DNA from: Lactobacillus sp. 0.1XD8-4
GTDB taxonomy: Bacteria; Bacillota; Bacilli; Lactobacillales; Lactobacillaceae
Reading direction: 5' to 3'
NCBI RefSeq assembly: GCF_009663775.1
Contig: NZ_RDBR01000014.1
Span: forward strand, 1 to 42,504
DNA: 42,504 nucleotides
Positions 1 through 8,485 of this stretch are shown one piece after another; positions within the stretch are counted from its first letter, which is position 1, and each line of letters opens with the position of its first letter. A program made the position numbers and the translations under genes. The notes beneath the pieces are model-generated. The model was not told the DNA's origin and made no database searches. It saw only the letters and a program-made list of their open reading frames with translations.

Positions 1-56
1 ATTGAAGACCCTACACATTTGATTCGTCGAAACTTTGTTCAGTTTTCAAAGGTCTA
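1..56 (-). other. rRNA operon leader (5' part of an rrn transcript)
   Basis: Read on the minus strand this carries ACCTTTGAAAACTGAACAAA, the sequence type found in Firmicutes just ahead of 16S rRNA and resembling the boxA antitermination site. Three strong promoters sit directly upstream and point the same way, so an rRNA operon probably begins beyond the left edge. No rRNA sequence itself is inside the window. Confidence 0.7.
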
Positions 57-77
57 CCTGTTGGCTGATTAAGCAGC

Positions 78-111
78 AAATCAACATATTCATTATATCA
101 TATGTTGATTT
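78..111. repeat. Inverted repeat around the -10 of rrn P3
   Basis: AAATCAACATAT (78-89) is matched perfectly by its reverse complement at 100-111, around a 10-base loop that holds most of the P3 -10. In DNA it could be a dimeric operator. The start point predicted from P3 lies inside the repeat, so only transcripts from P1 and P2 would carry the full hairpin. Confidence 0.6.
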
Positions 112-121
112 AACTTGTCAA
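92..121 (-). promoter_or_regulatory. rrn promoter P3
   Basis: TTGACA (116-121) and TATAAT (92-97), both consensus, with an 18-base spacer on the minus strand. It is closest to the rRNA leader. Its -10 lies in the loop of a perfect 12-base inverted repeat (78-89 and 100-111). Confidence 0.8.
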
Positions 122-181
122 GAAGAAATTTTAATTATTTTGGAATTTCTTTTGATTGATAACTCAATCAGCAACTTTATT

Positions 182-210
182 AATATATCATGTCATCAAT
201 CTGATGTCAA
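182..210 (-). promoter_or_regulatory. rrn promoter P2
   Basis: TTGACA (205-210) and TATATT (182-187) with a 17-base spacer on the minus strand. Perfect -35, near-perfect -10, AT-rich sequence upstream. Confidence 0.75.
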
Positions 211-275
211 CAATTATTTTTAACTTTTTTGTTAAGCCATCGTAACAGCACTTAACTGTTTTGACAACGATAATT

Positions 276-304
276 ACTATACCGTGCTTTCACCTTCTCG
301 TCAA
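276..304 (-). promoter_or_regulatory. rrn promoter P1
   Basis: TTGACG (299-304) and TATAGT (276-281) are separated by 17 bases on the minus strand. The stretch just upstream (about 305-345) is very AT-rich with A-tracts, like an UP element. It is the most distal of three tandem promoters driving the leader at 1-56. Confidence 0.72.
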
Positions 305-366
305 CACTTTTTTTCATTATTCTTGAATTAATTTTTAAATATGAACTTTCTTTCTCAGGTTATCAA

Positions 367-433
367 ATTTATTTGTTTTTCGCTTTTAAAAACAAATAAA
401 TACGTCCCTAAAAATTAATTTACAGACGTATTT
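367..433 (-). terminator. Terminator of tyrS
   Basis: Downstream of tyrS the minus strand has a 9-base stem (425-433 with 398-406) followed by ATTTGTTTTT. A second AT-rich 13-base perfect inverted repeat (368-380 with 388-400) overlaps it. Either hairpin would separate tyrS from the rrn promoters. Confidence 0.65.
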
Positions 434-453
434 ACTAACATTTATATTCATGT

Positions 454-1704
454 TTATTTTACACGTGCAAGATAGTAGTGTTTCTTCCCTTTCCGCACGA
501 TCACAAACTTACCATCAAAATGAGCGCTTGGATCAATTTCAGCATCAACATCATCAACTTTTTCACCATTGATCCGAATAGCACCACTTGATACATCTTG
601 CCGTGCTTGACGACGTGATGGCTCAATTCCATTTTCAGTTAACCAAATCACAATATTTTCCTTTTTGTTTTCAACGTTAACTGAAGGCATATTCTTAAAG
701 CCTTGCTCAATTTCCGCAACAGAAAGATCGGCTACATCTCCAGAGAAAAGTGCTTTGCTGATTCGTTCTGCTTCTTCGACCGCTTCTTGCCCATGGACAA
801 ACTTCGTGACTTCTTGTGCTAAGCGACGTTGAGCTTCCCGCTTCCATGGTTCCTTCTTAACTTTTTCTGCCAAATCGTCAATTTCTTCTTTTGATAAGAA
901 GGTAAAGTATTTCAAATATTTAACAACATCACGGTCATCTTGGTTGATCCAGAATTGGTAGAATTCATATGGCGACGTCTTTTCTGGGTCAAGCCAAATC
1001 GCTCCACCAGCAGTTTTACCGAATTTAGTACCATCTGCCTTTAGCATTAATGGGATAGTTAGTCCATAAACCTTAGTATCGGGACCTTCTACTTTGTGGA
1101 TCAAATCAATTCCGGCAGTAATGTTCCCCCATTGATCGGAACCACCGATTTGTAGCTGTACATCATTATGCCGGTAAAGGTGAAGGAAGTCGATTGATTG
1201 TAAAATCTGGTATGTAAATTCAGTAAATGAAATCCCAGCATCTAAACGACTAGCCACTACTTCCTTATTCAACATTGTATTAATGTTGAATAGCTTCCCA
1301 TAGTCTCGAAGAAAATCAAGTAAGCTAATCTTCGACAGCCAATCATAATTATTAACAATTGTAAAGTTCTCTGTCCCAAACAATTTCTTCATTTGCGCTG
1401 TCAATGCTTCTTCATTATGGTGGACTTGTTCCATGGTTTGTAACTGTCGTTCAGACTTTCGCCCAGATGGATCACCAATTGCCCCTGTTCCTCCACCGAT
1501 AATAATCACTGGGTGGTGACCGGCTAATTGGAATCGTTTCAAAATCATAAAGGGAATTAAATGCCCAATGTGCAAACTATCCCCAGTTGGATCCGTCCCA
1601 CAGTAAAGGGCAATCTTATCTTCTGATGTTAACTTGCGTAATCCTTCTTCATCAGTAACTTGGTTAATGGCACCGCGCCATTCTAATTCATTAATAATAT
1701 CCAT
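454..1704 (-). CDS. tyrS: Tyrosyl-tRNA synthetase
   Basis: Charges tRNA-Tyr with tyrosine using ATP in the cytoplasm. The 416-residue protein has the class I signatures: HIGH at about residues 45-48 and the KMSKS-type loop KFGKT at about 227-231, followed by a C-terminal S4-like RNA-binding domain ending in the KKHYYLARVK tail. GGSDQWGNI, typical of TyrS, is present near residue 188. The ATG at 1704 was chosen because GGAGG sits five bases upstream; a TTG four codons earlier overlaps that site and is unlikely. It is a single-gene transcript under a tyrosine T-box leader and ends at an AT-rich terminator. The length is usual for bacterial TyrS of this type. Confidence 0.97.
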   Translation of the reverse strand: MDIINELEWRGAINQVTDEEGLRKLTSEDKIALYCGTDPTGDSLHIGHLIPFMILKRFQLAGHHPVIIIGGGTGAIGDPSGRKSERQLQTMEQVHHNEEALTAQMKKLFGTENFTIVNNYDWLSKISLLDFLRDYGKLFNINTMLNKEVVASRLDAGISFTEFTYQILQSIDFLHLYRHNDVQLQIGGSDQWGNITAGIDLIHKVEGPDTKVYGLTIPLMLKADGTKFGKTAGGAIWLDPEKTSPYEFYQFWINQDDRDVVKYLKYFTFLSKEEIDDLAEKVKKEPWKREAQRRLAQEVTKFVHGQEAVEEAERISKALFSGDVADLSVAEIEQGFKNMPSVNVENKKENIVIWLTENGIEPSRRQARQDVSSGAIRINGEKVDDVDAEIDPSAHFDGKFVIVRKGKKHYYLARVK

Positions 1705-1716
1705 GTTTACCTCCAA

Positions 1717-1964
1717 AATATTTCGGATACAAAAAATCCCTGACTTCTATTAATGAAGTCAGGGACGATTTACCGCGTTACCACCTTGATTTGCAACTGC
1801 TTATACAGCTACCACTCTAGTCGATAACGAGACGATCCGTTCTAATGATGAAAGGCTCAGTAATTGTAATTCGTTCAACAGTCTTGGCTAAGTTCTCAAT
1901 AACCACTTGCTCTCTGAATGTCCAACTGCTAACTACTAATATTACTTCATCGCCTTTAATTATT
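1717..1964 (-). promoter_or_regulatory. T-box leader of tyrS (tyrosine)
   Basis: The minus strand holds the 14-base T-box core, AAGGTGGTAACGCGG at 1773-1787, which pairs with the uncharged tRNA acceptor end. A strong terminator hairpin follows at 1737-1765, with its T-run at 1731-1736. In the upstream stem I region a UAC tyrosine codon lies at 1866-1868 in the usual 3'-side specifier setting (AATTACAATT). By family knowledge, uncharged tRNA-Tyr stabilises the antiterminator and switches tyrS on. Confidence 0.95.
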
Positions 1965-1970
1965 GCCGTC

Positions 1971-2000
1971 ATTGTACCTGTGTTTACCGGCTACTGTCAA
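1971..2000 (-). promoter_or_regulatory. tyrS promoter
   Basis: TTGACA (1995-2000) and TACAAT (1971-1976), spacer 18, on the minus strand. It starts the T-box leader about 260 bases before the tyrS ATG. Confidence 0.85.
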
Positions 2001-2010
2001 GCATCTTTTG

Positions 2011-2047
2011 AAGAAAAAAAGCCGCGAATAAATCGCCGCTTTCTTTT
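2011..2047 (-). terminator. Terminator after the DUF975 gene
   Basis: Directly after the stop codon a GC-rich stem with one internal mismatch (AAAGC.GCG with CGC.GCTTT, 2018-2042) is followed on the minus strand by seven Ts. It lies just upstream of the tyrS promoter and keeps the units apart. Confidence 0.85.
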
Positions 2048-3097
2048 TTATTCATCTTTCTTTGCTTCATGCTTCTTTTCTTGTTTATTCTTAGCTGCCG
2101 GTGATGGCTGTTCTGCAGGCTGCTTTGCAACATAAACCTCATGGACATATGCTTCACCAGTCAAATCTGCAACGGGCTTGAAAGTATCTTTAAAGAGAAC
2201 ATCCATTTCCATCCCTGCTCGAGCACGATTGTAATATAAGGCAGGAGTTGCATATGCAACTGGAAAGTAACAAGACAAACCGACAATCAAAAGAATTATC
2301 CCTACATATGTGAGAACGTATGTAGCTGTGTAGATCCCATAAACGGCAAGGCCACCAAAGATTAAAGTCCAAATGAGCATTGGTAAAAATTCTACTACAA
2401 AAACAATCGCAAAGTAATTCCATTTCCGCCCTGTCATAAAACGACGACTTGCAGTTAACGCATACCGCATCGACTGACCAAGGAATTGAGGTTGTTTTTC
2501 ACGATAAAGGAAGTAGGATTGTGAATATTCGATACTCTTCCATAAAATGATGATATCATTAAGGATTCTCACAATCCATGCAACGTACAATCCAGCATTC
2601 CCCGAAATTCGTGAAACAAGCAACGCATTGACAAGATTTAATGGTAGGCTCCACAAGAATGTAAACAACCCAATATAAAGGATAATTCGCCAAAGTTGAT
2701 TCTTCCGTAAGTGCTTATAGTGCATCCAAATAGAGCCCGCACTAACAGGTTGCTCTGGATGCGCCATCTTGTCTTGGTAAGTATATTGCGTGGCAACCAC
2801 AAAGAATGAGTAGAAGAATGCTAAAGCAGCAATAATCGCAAATATCCCCAAAATTTCTAACAGCGCGAATAGAACAGTAACAGGAGACGCCATCCCATAC
2901 ATGATCATCATTACAGTCATACTCAAAGATGCCGCGATATTTGAATTAAACATCGATAAAATCGATACTAATGCAATAAAAATAATTGAAACTCCAGCAA
3001 CTGGCCACATTGCCTTTAAGTAATTAGGCTTTACCAGCTTCTTCAATGAAGTAATAAATTCCTTCATCGGGAGTGTTCGTTGTTTTTCCATTTTCAT
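2048..3097 (-). CDS. DUF975-family integral membrane protein
   Basis: A 349-residue polytopic membrane protein of unknown function. About six hydrophobic segments are visible, near residues 33-50, 58-75, 80-105, 135-160, 230-250 and 255-285. The middle part, with FLYREKQPQFLGQSMRYALT followed by SRRFMTGRKWNYF, matches the style of DUF975 proteins, in which a membrane helix pair surrounds a 'residues S-R-x-M-x-G' stretch. The C-terminus is a charged Lys/Glu tail of about 25 residues (ending KKHEAKKDE), likely cytoplasmic. GGAGAG is seven bases before the ATG. It is flanked by its own promoter and terminator, so it is monocistronic. The family assignment is by recall, not by search. Confidence 0.75.
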   Translation of the reverse strand: MKMEKQRTLPMKEFITSLKKLVKPNYLKAMWPVAGVSIIFIALVSILSMFNSNIAASLSMTVMMIMYGMASPVTVLFALLEILGIFAIIAALAFFYSFFVVATQYTYQDKMAHPEQPVSAGSIWMHYKHLRKNQLWRIILYIGLFTFLWSLPLNLVNALLVSRISGNAGLYVAWIVRILNDIIILWKSIEYSQSYFLYREKQPQFLGQSMRYALTASRRFMTGRKWNYFAIVFVVEFLPMLIWTLIFGGLAVYGIYTATYVLTYVGIILLIVGLSCYFPVAYATPALYYNRARAGMEMDVLFKDTFKPVADLTGEAYVHEVYVAKQPAEQPSPAAKNKQEKKHEAKKDE

Positions 3098-3131
3098 TTA
3101 ATTTCTCTCCATATATTAGATTCTGTTGTTA

Positions 3132-3159
3132 ATCATACCACAACTCATTTTAAGCACAA
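3132..3159 (-). promoter_or_regulatory. Promoter of the DUF975 gene
   Basis: TTGTGC (3154-3159) and TATGAT (3132-3137), spacer 16, on the minus strand, about 35 bases before the start codon. Confidence 0.55.
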
Positions 3160-3201
3160 TTTATTAACTAATTTATTCATGGTTTTTTCATATGTTAACC
3201 C

Positions 3202-3235
3202 AAAAAGGAACTGCCATTTTCAGCAGTTCCTTTTT
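3202..3235 (-). terminator. Terminator of gpmA
   Basis: Perfect stem AAAAAGGAACTGC with GCAGTTCCTTTTT around an 8-base loop, giving a T-run on either strand. It lies 24 bases after gpmA and separates it from the DUF975 promoter. Confidence 0.9.
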
Positions 3236-3258
3236 ACAGTAAATCTAAGCCAATTATT

Positions 3259-3945
3259 TTAGTACTTTTCCTTGCTCAATACGTTAAGCTTGTCATCAAA
3301 GTCATAAACAACTGGTTGACCAGTAGCCATTTCCAAGTTCATGATATCTTCATCAGAAATATCTTCAATGTACTTGCTCAATGCACGAAGCGAGTTACCA
3401 TGGGCAGCGATAATCACATTCTTGTTATCTAAAAGCTTAGGAGCAATCTCGTCTTGCCATAATGGAATAACACGTTCCAACGTAACCTTTAAGTTTTCAC
3501 CACCAGGAATAGCACGTGGGTCTAAGTTTGCATAACGACGGTCTTGAGCAGCAGAACCTTCGTCATCAGCACTTAGCAATGGAGGTAATACATCGTATGA
3601 ACGACGCCAAATGTGAACTTGTTCGTCACCGTATTTTTCGGCAGCTTTCTTCTTGTTGTGGCCTTGAAGTGCGCCGTAGTGACGTTCATTTAAACGCCAT
3701 GTCTTGTATTCAGGAATCCATAATTGGTCACATTCTTCAAGGGCGTAGTGTAGTGTCTTGATAGCCCGCTTCAAAACAGAAGTGTAAGCGTAATCGAATT
3801 CAATCCCGTGTTCTTTAAGGGCCTTACCAGCGTTCTTTGCTTGTTCAACACCCTTTTCGCTTAAGTCAACATCAACCCAACCAGTAAATTGGTTAGATAA
3901 GTTCCATTCACTTTGACCGTGACGAATTAATACTAATTTAGCCAT
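3259..3945 (-). CDS. gpmA: 2,3-bisphosphoglycerate-dependent phosphoglycerate mutase
   Basis: Interconverts 3- and 2-phosphoglycerate in lower glycolysis. The 228-residue protein has the histidine phosphatase signature [10 protein letters not shown] at about residues 5-14, whose His is phosphorylated, then ERHYGALQG near residue 90 and the second catalytic His in AHGNSLRAL near 184. This is the usual length of the cofactor-dependent form. The ATG at 3945 is preferred over an upstream TTG because AGAGGT lies about ten bases before it. It has a promoter in the purD-gpmA gap and a strong terminator, so it is probably a separate unit from the purine operon although it points the same way. Confidence 0.96.
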   Translation of the reverse strand: MAKLVLIRHGQSEWNLSNQFTGWVDVDLSEKGVEQAKNAGKALKEHGIEFDYAYTSVLKRAIKTLHYALEECDQLWIPEYKTWRLNERHYGALQGHNKKKAAEKYGDEQVHIWRRSYDVLPPLLSADDEGSAAQDRRYANLDPRAIPGGENLKVTLERVIPLWQDEIAPKLLDNKNVIIAAHGNSLRALSKYIEDISDEDIMNLEMATGQPVVYDFDDKLNVLSKEKY

Positions 3946-3997
3946 GTTCAATTGACCTCTTTCTTCTTAAATCTCGCTTTAACAGCATTACTCCACT

Positions 3998-4026
3998 ATT
4001 TTAATCCATTCGCCGGTAAATTCCAA
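3998..4026 (-). promoter_or_regulatory. gpmA promoter
   Basis: TTGGAA (4021-4026) and TAAAAT (3998-4003), spacer 17, on the minus strand. It sits in the loop of a 12-base inverted repeat (about 3968-3979 and 4028-4039; one G-U pair in RNA) that begins right after purD. Confidence 0.5.
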
Positions 4027-4043
4027 TAGCGAGACTTAAATTC

Positions 4044-5300
4044 CTATAAGCCTGCCTTCGCGCCAATGTCATGCCGATAAAAACATTCAGGCTCGTTAAG
4101 CTCTGCCAAATATTTATAAACTTGATTATGAGCTTGTTGTAAAGAGCGATCCTCGCTAATAACCATCAACAACCTGCCGCCTGCTCCACGTAACGAGTTC
4201 AGCTTACCAGTAACATTAGCATACGCAATTTCAATATTATTTTTATTGGGGAAGCACCCTAAATGCTGACCATATAACGGTTTAGTCGGATAGCCTTTCG
4301 AAGCCAGAACAACACCGAAGCAAGCTATCGGACGCTCTTCAATCGTTGGTAAGGGTTGATCATTAATTGCCGCTTCAATAAGTTCAAACAAGTCGGTCTT
4401 TAGCCGTGACAAAATCACTTGCGTTTCTGGATCCCCCAAACGAACGTTATATTCAATTACTTTGGGACCGGTTGCGGTCAAAATAAGTCCAATATATAAA
4501 ATTCCATGATAATGGTAACCGCCTGCCGCTAGTCCTTTAATAGTAGGTTCTACTACTCTTGTGATCATTTGTTGTCGTACTGTCGAAGATAACTGTGGCA
4601 ATGGACTATAAGCCCCCATCCCCCCAGTATTCGGTCCTTCATCATTATCGTATGCCCGCTTATGGTCTTGTGCCATCGGTAATACACGATAGTGACCATT
4701 ACTAACCACCAAAAACATTGAGTATTCCGGTCCTACTAAACATTCCTCTAAAATAAGCCGCGCCTGTCCGTTAGCAAACATCTCTTTTACGGTTTTAATT
4801 GCTATCGCGCGATCTTGTGCTACTACTACGCCTTTTCCGCCAGCAAGACCATTTTCCTTAATTACGACTGGAAAGCCAAATTGGTCAATGTTATTAATTG
4901 CCGCAGTTTGGTTGCGGTAAGTTGCATGACGAGCAGTCGGCACATGATAATTATTCATAAAATTGAGGGCATAATCTTTCGAGCCCTCCAGTTGAGCCGA
5001 TCGCGCATCAGGTCCGAAAACTTTCAAGCCAGCTGTCCGGAACTCGTCAACAATTCCATCAACAAGGCAATCTTCGGGACCGACGAAAGTCCATGCAATT
5101 CTATGATTTTTAGCAAATTGAATCAACTGCGCAAAGTCCGTTTCGGCAATTGCAACTGGTAAAACGCCAACCGTTGTCATGCCCACATTCCCCGGAGCAC
5201 AATAAACTTGGTTAACATGGCTGCTCTCCTGAAGCTTCTTAGCAATCGCAAATTCACGACCACCTTCACCGACAACCAACACATTTACCTTTTTTACCAT
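4044..5300 (-). CDS. purD: Phosphoribosylamine-glycine ligase
   Basis: Second step of IMP synthesis: joins glycine to phosphoribosylamine with ATP, giving GAR. The 418-residue protein has the N-terminal Rossmann-like part (VLVVGEGGREFAIA), then an ATP-grasp core with the family block HDHK-like QDHKRAYDNDEGPNTGGMGA at about residues 212-231 and EYNVRLGDPETQVIL near 280. AGGAGGAG lies a few bases upstream of the ATG. It is the last gene of the purC...purD unit, 17 bases after purH. I see no T-rich terminator behind it, only a long-loop inverted repeat. Confidence 0.97.
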   Translation of the reverse strand: MVKKVNVLVVGEGGREFAIAKKLQESSHVNQVYCAPGNVGMTTVGVLPVAIAETDFAQLIQFAKNHRIAWTFVGPEDCLVDGIVDEFRTAGLKVFGPDARSAQLEGSKDYALNFMNNYHVPTARHATYRNQTAAINNIDQFGFPVVIKENGLAGGKGVVVAQDRAIAIKTVKEMFANGQARLILEECLVGPEYSMFLVVSNGHYRVLPMAQDHKRAYDNDEGPNTGGMGAYSPLPQLSSTVRQQMITRVVEPTIKGLAAGGYHYHGILYIGLILTATGPKVIEYNVRLGDPETQVILSRLKTDLFELIEAAINDQPLPTIEERPIACFGVVLASKGYPTKPLYGQHLGCFPNKNNIEIAYANVTGKLNSLRGAGGRLLMVISEDRSLQQAHNQVYKYLAELNEPECFYRHDIGAKAGL

Positions 5301-5317
5301 GGTCTCCTCCTTAAATC

Positions 5318-6856
5318 CTAGTGGCGAAAATGACGAACACTGGTCGTAACCATTGCAATCCCGTATTTATTTGCCATATCGATTGACTCTTGGTCACGGA
5401 TAGAACCTCCTGGCTGTACTACTGCTTTAATTCCATGCTTTCCAGCATATTCAACGCAATCACCAAATGGGAAAAATGCGTCAGACGCCATCACTGTTCG
5501 CTCATCGATATCATTTTCTGCATGGGCAACTGCAATTTTTAATGAATCAATTCGATTAGGCTGGCCTTCGCCAATTCCGAGAGTCCGTTCATCATTTGCT
5601 AACACAATCGCATTAGATTTGGCGTGTTTAACTGCCTTCCAAGCAAACATTAGACTCTTTAACTGATCTTCTGTCGGTTGAACCGTCGTAACACATTGCC
5701 AATCATGATAATCCTCTGCTAAGGTATCTTGTTCTTGAAGAAGCATTCCACCCATTACTGAAACAATTTCACGCTTCGCTGGTTCATCTTTTTTACTAAA
5801 GTCAAGAGTAAGCAACCGAATATTTTTCTTTCTGGCTAATAATTGATAGGCATCATCATCAAAACCTGGCGCAATCACGATTTCTAAGAAAATATGATGC
5901 ATCTTTTCGGCAGTCGCTAAGTCTACTTGCCGATTTAGCGCAATCACACCGCCAAAGATCGAAACTGAATCAGCCGCATATGCTCGTTCCCATGCTTGCT
6001 CGATTGTGGCACCCCGCCCAATCCCACAAGGATTCATGTGTTTCATTGCCACCACGGTAGGCTCCTCAAATTCACGGATACACCGCAACGCTTCATCAGC
6101 ATCCTTAATATTATTGTAAGAAAGCTTCTTGCCATGTAATTGCTGCGCTTGTAAAACAGAGAAGCTCTTTGGTAAGGCATCCTCATACAGCCAAGCCTGT
6201 TGGTGACTGTTTTCACCATAACGCATGGTTTCTTTAAGATTCCACGTTAATGTTAGTTTTTCTGGATTGGCCAGCCCATCTAAGTTAGTAAGATATTGGG
6301 AGATAAGGGCATCATAAGCAGCCGTATGACGAAAGGCTTTCGCAGCTAATTTCATCCGTAGCTCCAATGTTGTAGAATCGTTTTCTGTAATTTGGTGTAA
6401 AACTTCTTGATAATCGTTTTTGTCAACAACCACCGTCACATCCCGATAATTTTTAGCAGCCGACCGCACCATGCTTGGACCACCAATATCAATCTTTTCA
6501 ATTGCATCTGCTAATTGTACGTCTGGCTTTTCAATCGTTTCTTTAAATGGATAGAGGTTAACGCAAACTAAGTCAATCGGAGTAATGGCGAGCTTTTCTA
6601 ACGTTGCCATATGTTCCGGCAAATCACGTCGCGCTAACAAGCCGCCGTGAACATATGGGTTGAGCGTTTTTACCCGCCCATCAAGGATTTCAGGAAAATG
6701 GGTAACATCTTCAATGCCAATGGTCTTAATTCCTGCTTCATCCAGTATTCGTTTAGTACCACCTGTTGATACAATTTCAAAGCCATTCTCTGCTAGCCCG
6801 TTAACAAACGGAATCAAATCTGTCTTATCCGATACACTAACTAATGCTCGTTTCAT
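5318..6856 (-). CDS. purH: Bifunctional AICAR formyltransferase / IMP cyclohydrolase
   Basis: Last two steps to IMP: formylates AICAR with 10-formyl-THF, then closes the ring. The 512-residue protein has an N-terminal MGS-like cyclohydrolase domain (about 1-190, with STGGTKRIL and [15 protein letters not shown]) and a C-terminal transformylase domain with KHMNPCGIG near residue 271 and SDAFFPFGD near 460. GAAAAGGAG lies upstream of the ATG. It sits 3 bases after purN and 17 before purD. The formyl donor is made by Fhs, encoded at 26999-28660, which also carries PurBox-like sites. Confidence 0.98.
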   Translation of the reverse strand: MKRALVSVSDKTDLIPFVNGLAENGFEIVSTGGTKRILDEAGIKTIGIEDVTHFPEILDGRVKTLNPYVHGGLLARRDLPEHMATLEKLAITPIDLVCVNLYPFKETIEKPDVQLADAIEKIDIGGPSMVRSAAKNYRDVTVVVDKNDYQEVLHQITENDSTTLELRMKLAAKAFRHTAAYDALISQYLTNLDGLANPEKLTLTWNLKETMRYGENSHQQAWLYEDALPKSFSVLQAQQLHGKKLSYNNIKDADEALRCIREFEEPTVVAMKHMNPCGIGRGATIEQAWERAYAADSVSIFGGVIALNRQVDLATAEKMHHIFLEIVIAPGFDDDAYQLLARKKNIRLLTLDFSKKDEPAKREIVSVMGGMLLQEQDTLAEDYHDWQCVTTVQPTEDQLKSLMFAWKAVKHAKSNAIVLANDERTLGIGEGQPNRIDSLKIAVAHAENDIDERTVMASDAFFPFGDCVEYAGKHGIKAVVQPGGSIRDQESIDMANKYGIAMVTTSVRHFRH

Positions 6857-6859
6857 AGG

Positions 6860-7438
6860 TTAACCTTGCTCCTTTTCATTTTCTAGCGCTTTTTTTAATG
6901 CTTGCGGGTAAAGACGATGTTCAGTCTCATGAACCCGCTCTTCAAGAGTTTCAACCGTGTCAGTAGGTAAAATAGGAACGTGTTCTTGCATGATGATTGG
7001 ACCCGAATCCAAGTCAGCATCGATATAGTGCACAGTAACGCCTGTTTGTGCCCGCCGATCGTCAAACGCTCGTTCAATCGAGTGCAATCCCGGATACTCA
7101 GGCAGCCATGCTGGGTGAAGGTTAATAATCCGATGAGCATAGTGGTCCAAAATTGTCGGCCCAACCACCCGTAAGTACCCGGCTAAGGCAATAAAATCAA
7201 TTTGATATTTTTGTAAAAGTCCTAGCAGTTTTTCTTCATACTGCTGCTTACTCCCACAAGATTTAACCGTAAAAACTTCCACTGGGATTCGTAGTCGTTT
7301 CGCCCTTTTCACTACATAAGCATCTGGGTGATTGCAAAATAGCAGGACCAACTCACCTGGGATATCTTTATTTTTAAAATGGTTTGCCAACACTTCAAAA
7401 TTAGTACCATTTCCTGATGCAAAAACTGCAACTCTCAT
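6860..7438 (-). CDS. purN: Phosphoribosylglycinamide formyltransferase
   Basis: Transfers a formyl group from 10-formyl-THF to GAR, third step of IMP synthesis. The 192-residue protein shows the N-terminal FASGNGTNFEVLA phosphate loop, GYLRVVGP near residue 87, the catalytic Asn-His in INLHPAWLPEYPG near 106 and the Asp of HYIDADLDSGPII near 140. The ATG follows the purM stop with no gap and GAGG lies upstream, so the two are translationally coupled. Length and motifs are standard. Confidence 0.97.
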   Translation of the reverse strand: MRVAVFASGNGTNFEVLANHFKNKDIPGELVLLFCNHPDAYVVKRAKRLRIPVEVFTVKSCGSKQQYEEKLLGLLQKYQIDFIALAGYLRVVGPTILDHYAHRIINLHPAWLPEYPGLHSIERAFDDRRAQTGVTVHYIDADLDSGPIIMQEHVPILPTDTVETLEERVHETEHRLYPQALKKALENEKEQG

Positions 7439-8485
7439 TTACTTTCCTCGCTTAATCTTAATTTTGTCAGCAGTTGGCAAGCAATGGCGGATGTAACCAA
7501 TTTGATAAGCTGGCATCTGCTGTTGTTCTAATATTTTTTCAACTTGTTCAACATCATTAGGGGCAACTGCTAACACCATGCCAATTCCCATGTTAAATGT
7601 TTGAAAACAATCTTCCGGCGAAAGCTTTCCTAGTACCCGTAAATAGTCAAAAATCGGTTGGTGGGGCCAGCGTTTGCTATCAATCACTGCTTGTAAGTTT
7701 TCACCAAGCATCCGTGGAACATTCTCAATCAAACCGCCACCAGTAATATGGCTGATTCCATGAACTAGGTGCTGGTGGATTAACGGTAAGACTGGTTGAA
7801 CATATATTTTAGTCGGCGTCAAAAGCGCTTCTCCAACCATCTGCCCAGCAAGTTCAGCAGGACGAGCAGTGAAGTTAACCCTATGGTCCTTAAATAAGAT
7901 TTGCCGTACTAGTGAAAAACCATTAGAATGCAGACCGCTTGAAGGTAAACCAATCAAAATATCACCATTTTGCGGTCCCTTATTGGTCAGTAATTCTTCT
8001 TTCTCCGCAATGCCAATCACTGTCCCCGCTAAGTCATACTCATTTTTAGCATACATATCAGGCATTTCAGCTGTTTCACCGCCAATCAATGCTGCATGCG
8101 CATCACGACAACCAGCCGCCACGCCGCTTACAATCTCAGCCATCTTTACCGGATCATTGTGACCTGTGGCAATATAGTCAAGAAAAGCAATTGGCTCAGC
8201 TCCCTGCGCTAAGACATCATTAGCACACATCGCCACAACATCAATCCCAATTGTGCTATGGCGATTCAACTTTTGCGCAATTAGCAATTTAGTCCCAACA
8301 CCATCAGTCCCTGCTACAAGGATCGGTTGCTTTACCTTTAATACTCCGAGATCAAATATCCCGCCAAAGCTCCCGATACTACCAAGAACCCCTGCACGAT
8401 TGGTTGATCCAACAGCATTCTTAATTCGGCGAACAAGCTCATAGCCCGCATTAACATCAACACCAGCATCTTGGTAACGACTCAT
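7439..8485 (-). CDS. purM: Phosphoribosylformylglycinamidine cyclo-ligase (AIR synthetase)
   Basis: Closes the imidazole ring of FGAM with ATP to give AIR. The 348-residue protein carries the glycine-rich N-terminal stretch, LVAGTDGVGTKLLIA near residue 56 and GIDVVAMCANDVLAQGAEPI near 75-94, all typical of the PurM/PurL superfamily. The ATG overlaps the purF stop (ATGA), with AAAGGAG upstream, so translation is coupled to purF. It is followed directly by purN. Confidence 0.98.
   Translation of the reverse strand: MSRYQDAGVDVNAGYELVRRIKNAVGSTNRAGVLGSIGSFGGIFDLGVLKVKQPILVAGTDGVGTKLLIAQKLNRHSTIGIDVVAMCANDVLAQGAEPIAFLDYIATGHNDPVKMAEIVSGVAAGCRDAHAALIGGETAEMPDMYAKNEYDLAGTVIGIAEKEELLTNKGPQNGDILIGLPSSGLHSNGFSLVRQILFKDHRVNFTARPAELAGQMVGEALLTPTKIYVQPVLPLIHQHLVHGISHITGGGLIENVPRMLGENLQAVIDSKRWPHQPIFDYLRVLGKLSPEDCFQTFNMGIGMVLAVAPNDVEQVEKILEQQQMPAYQIGYIRHCLPTADKIKIKRGK

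Noticed and set aside
35-223. 62-codon open frame on the plus strand at the left end
   Set aside because: It lies across the tandem rRNA promoters on the other strand and has no ribosome site.
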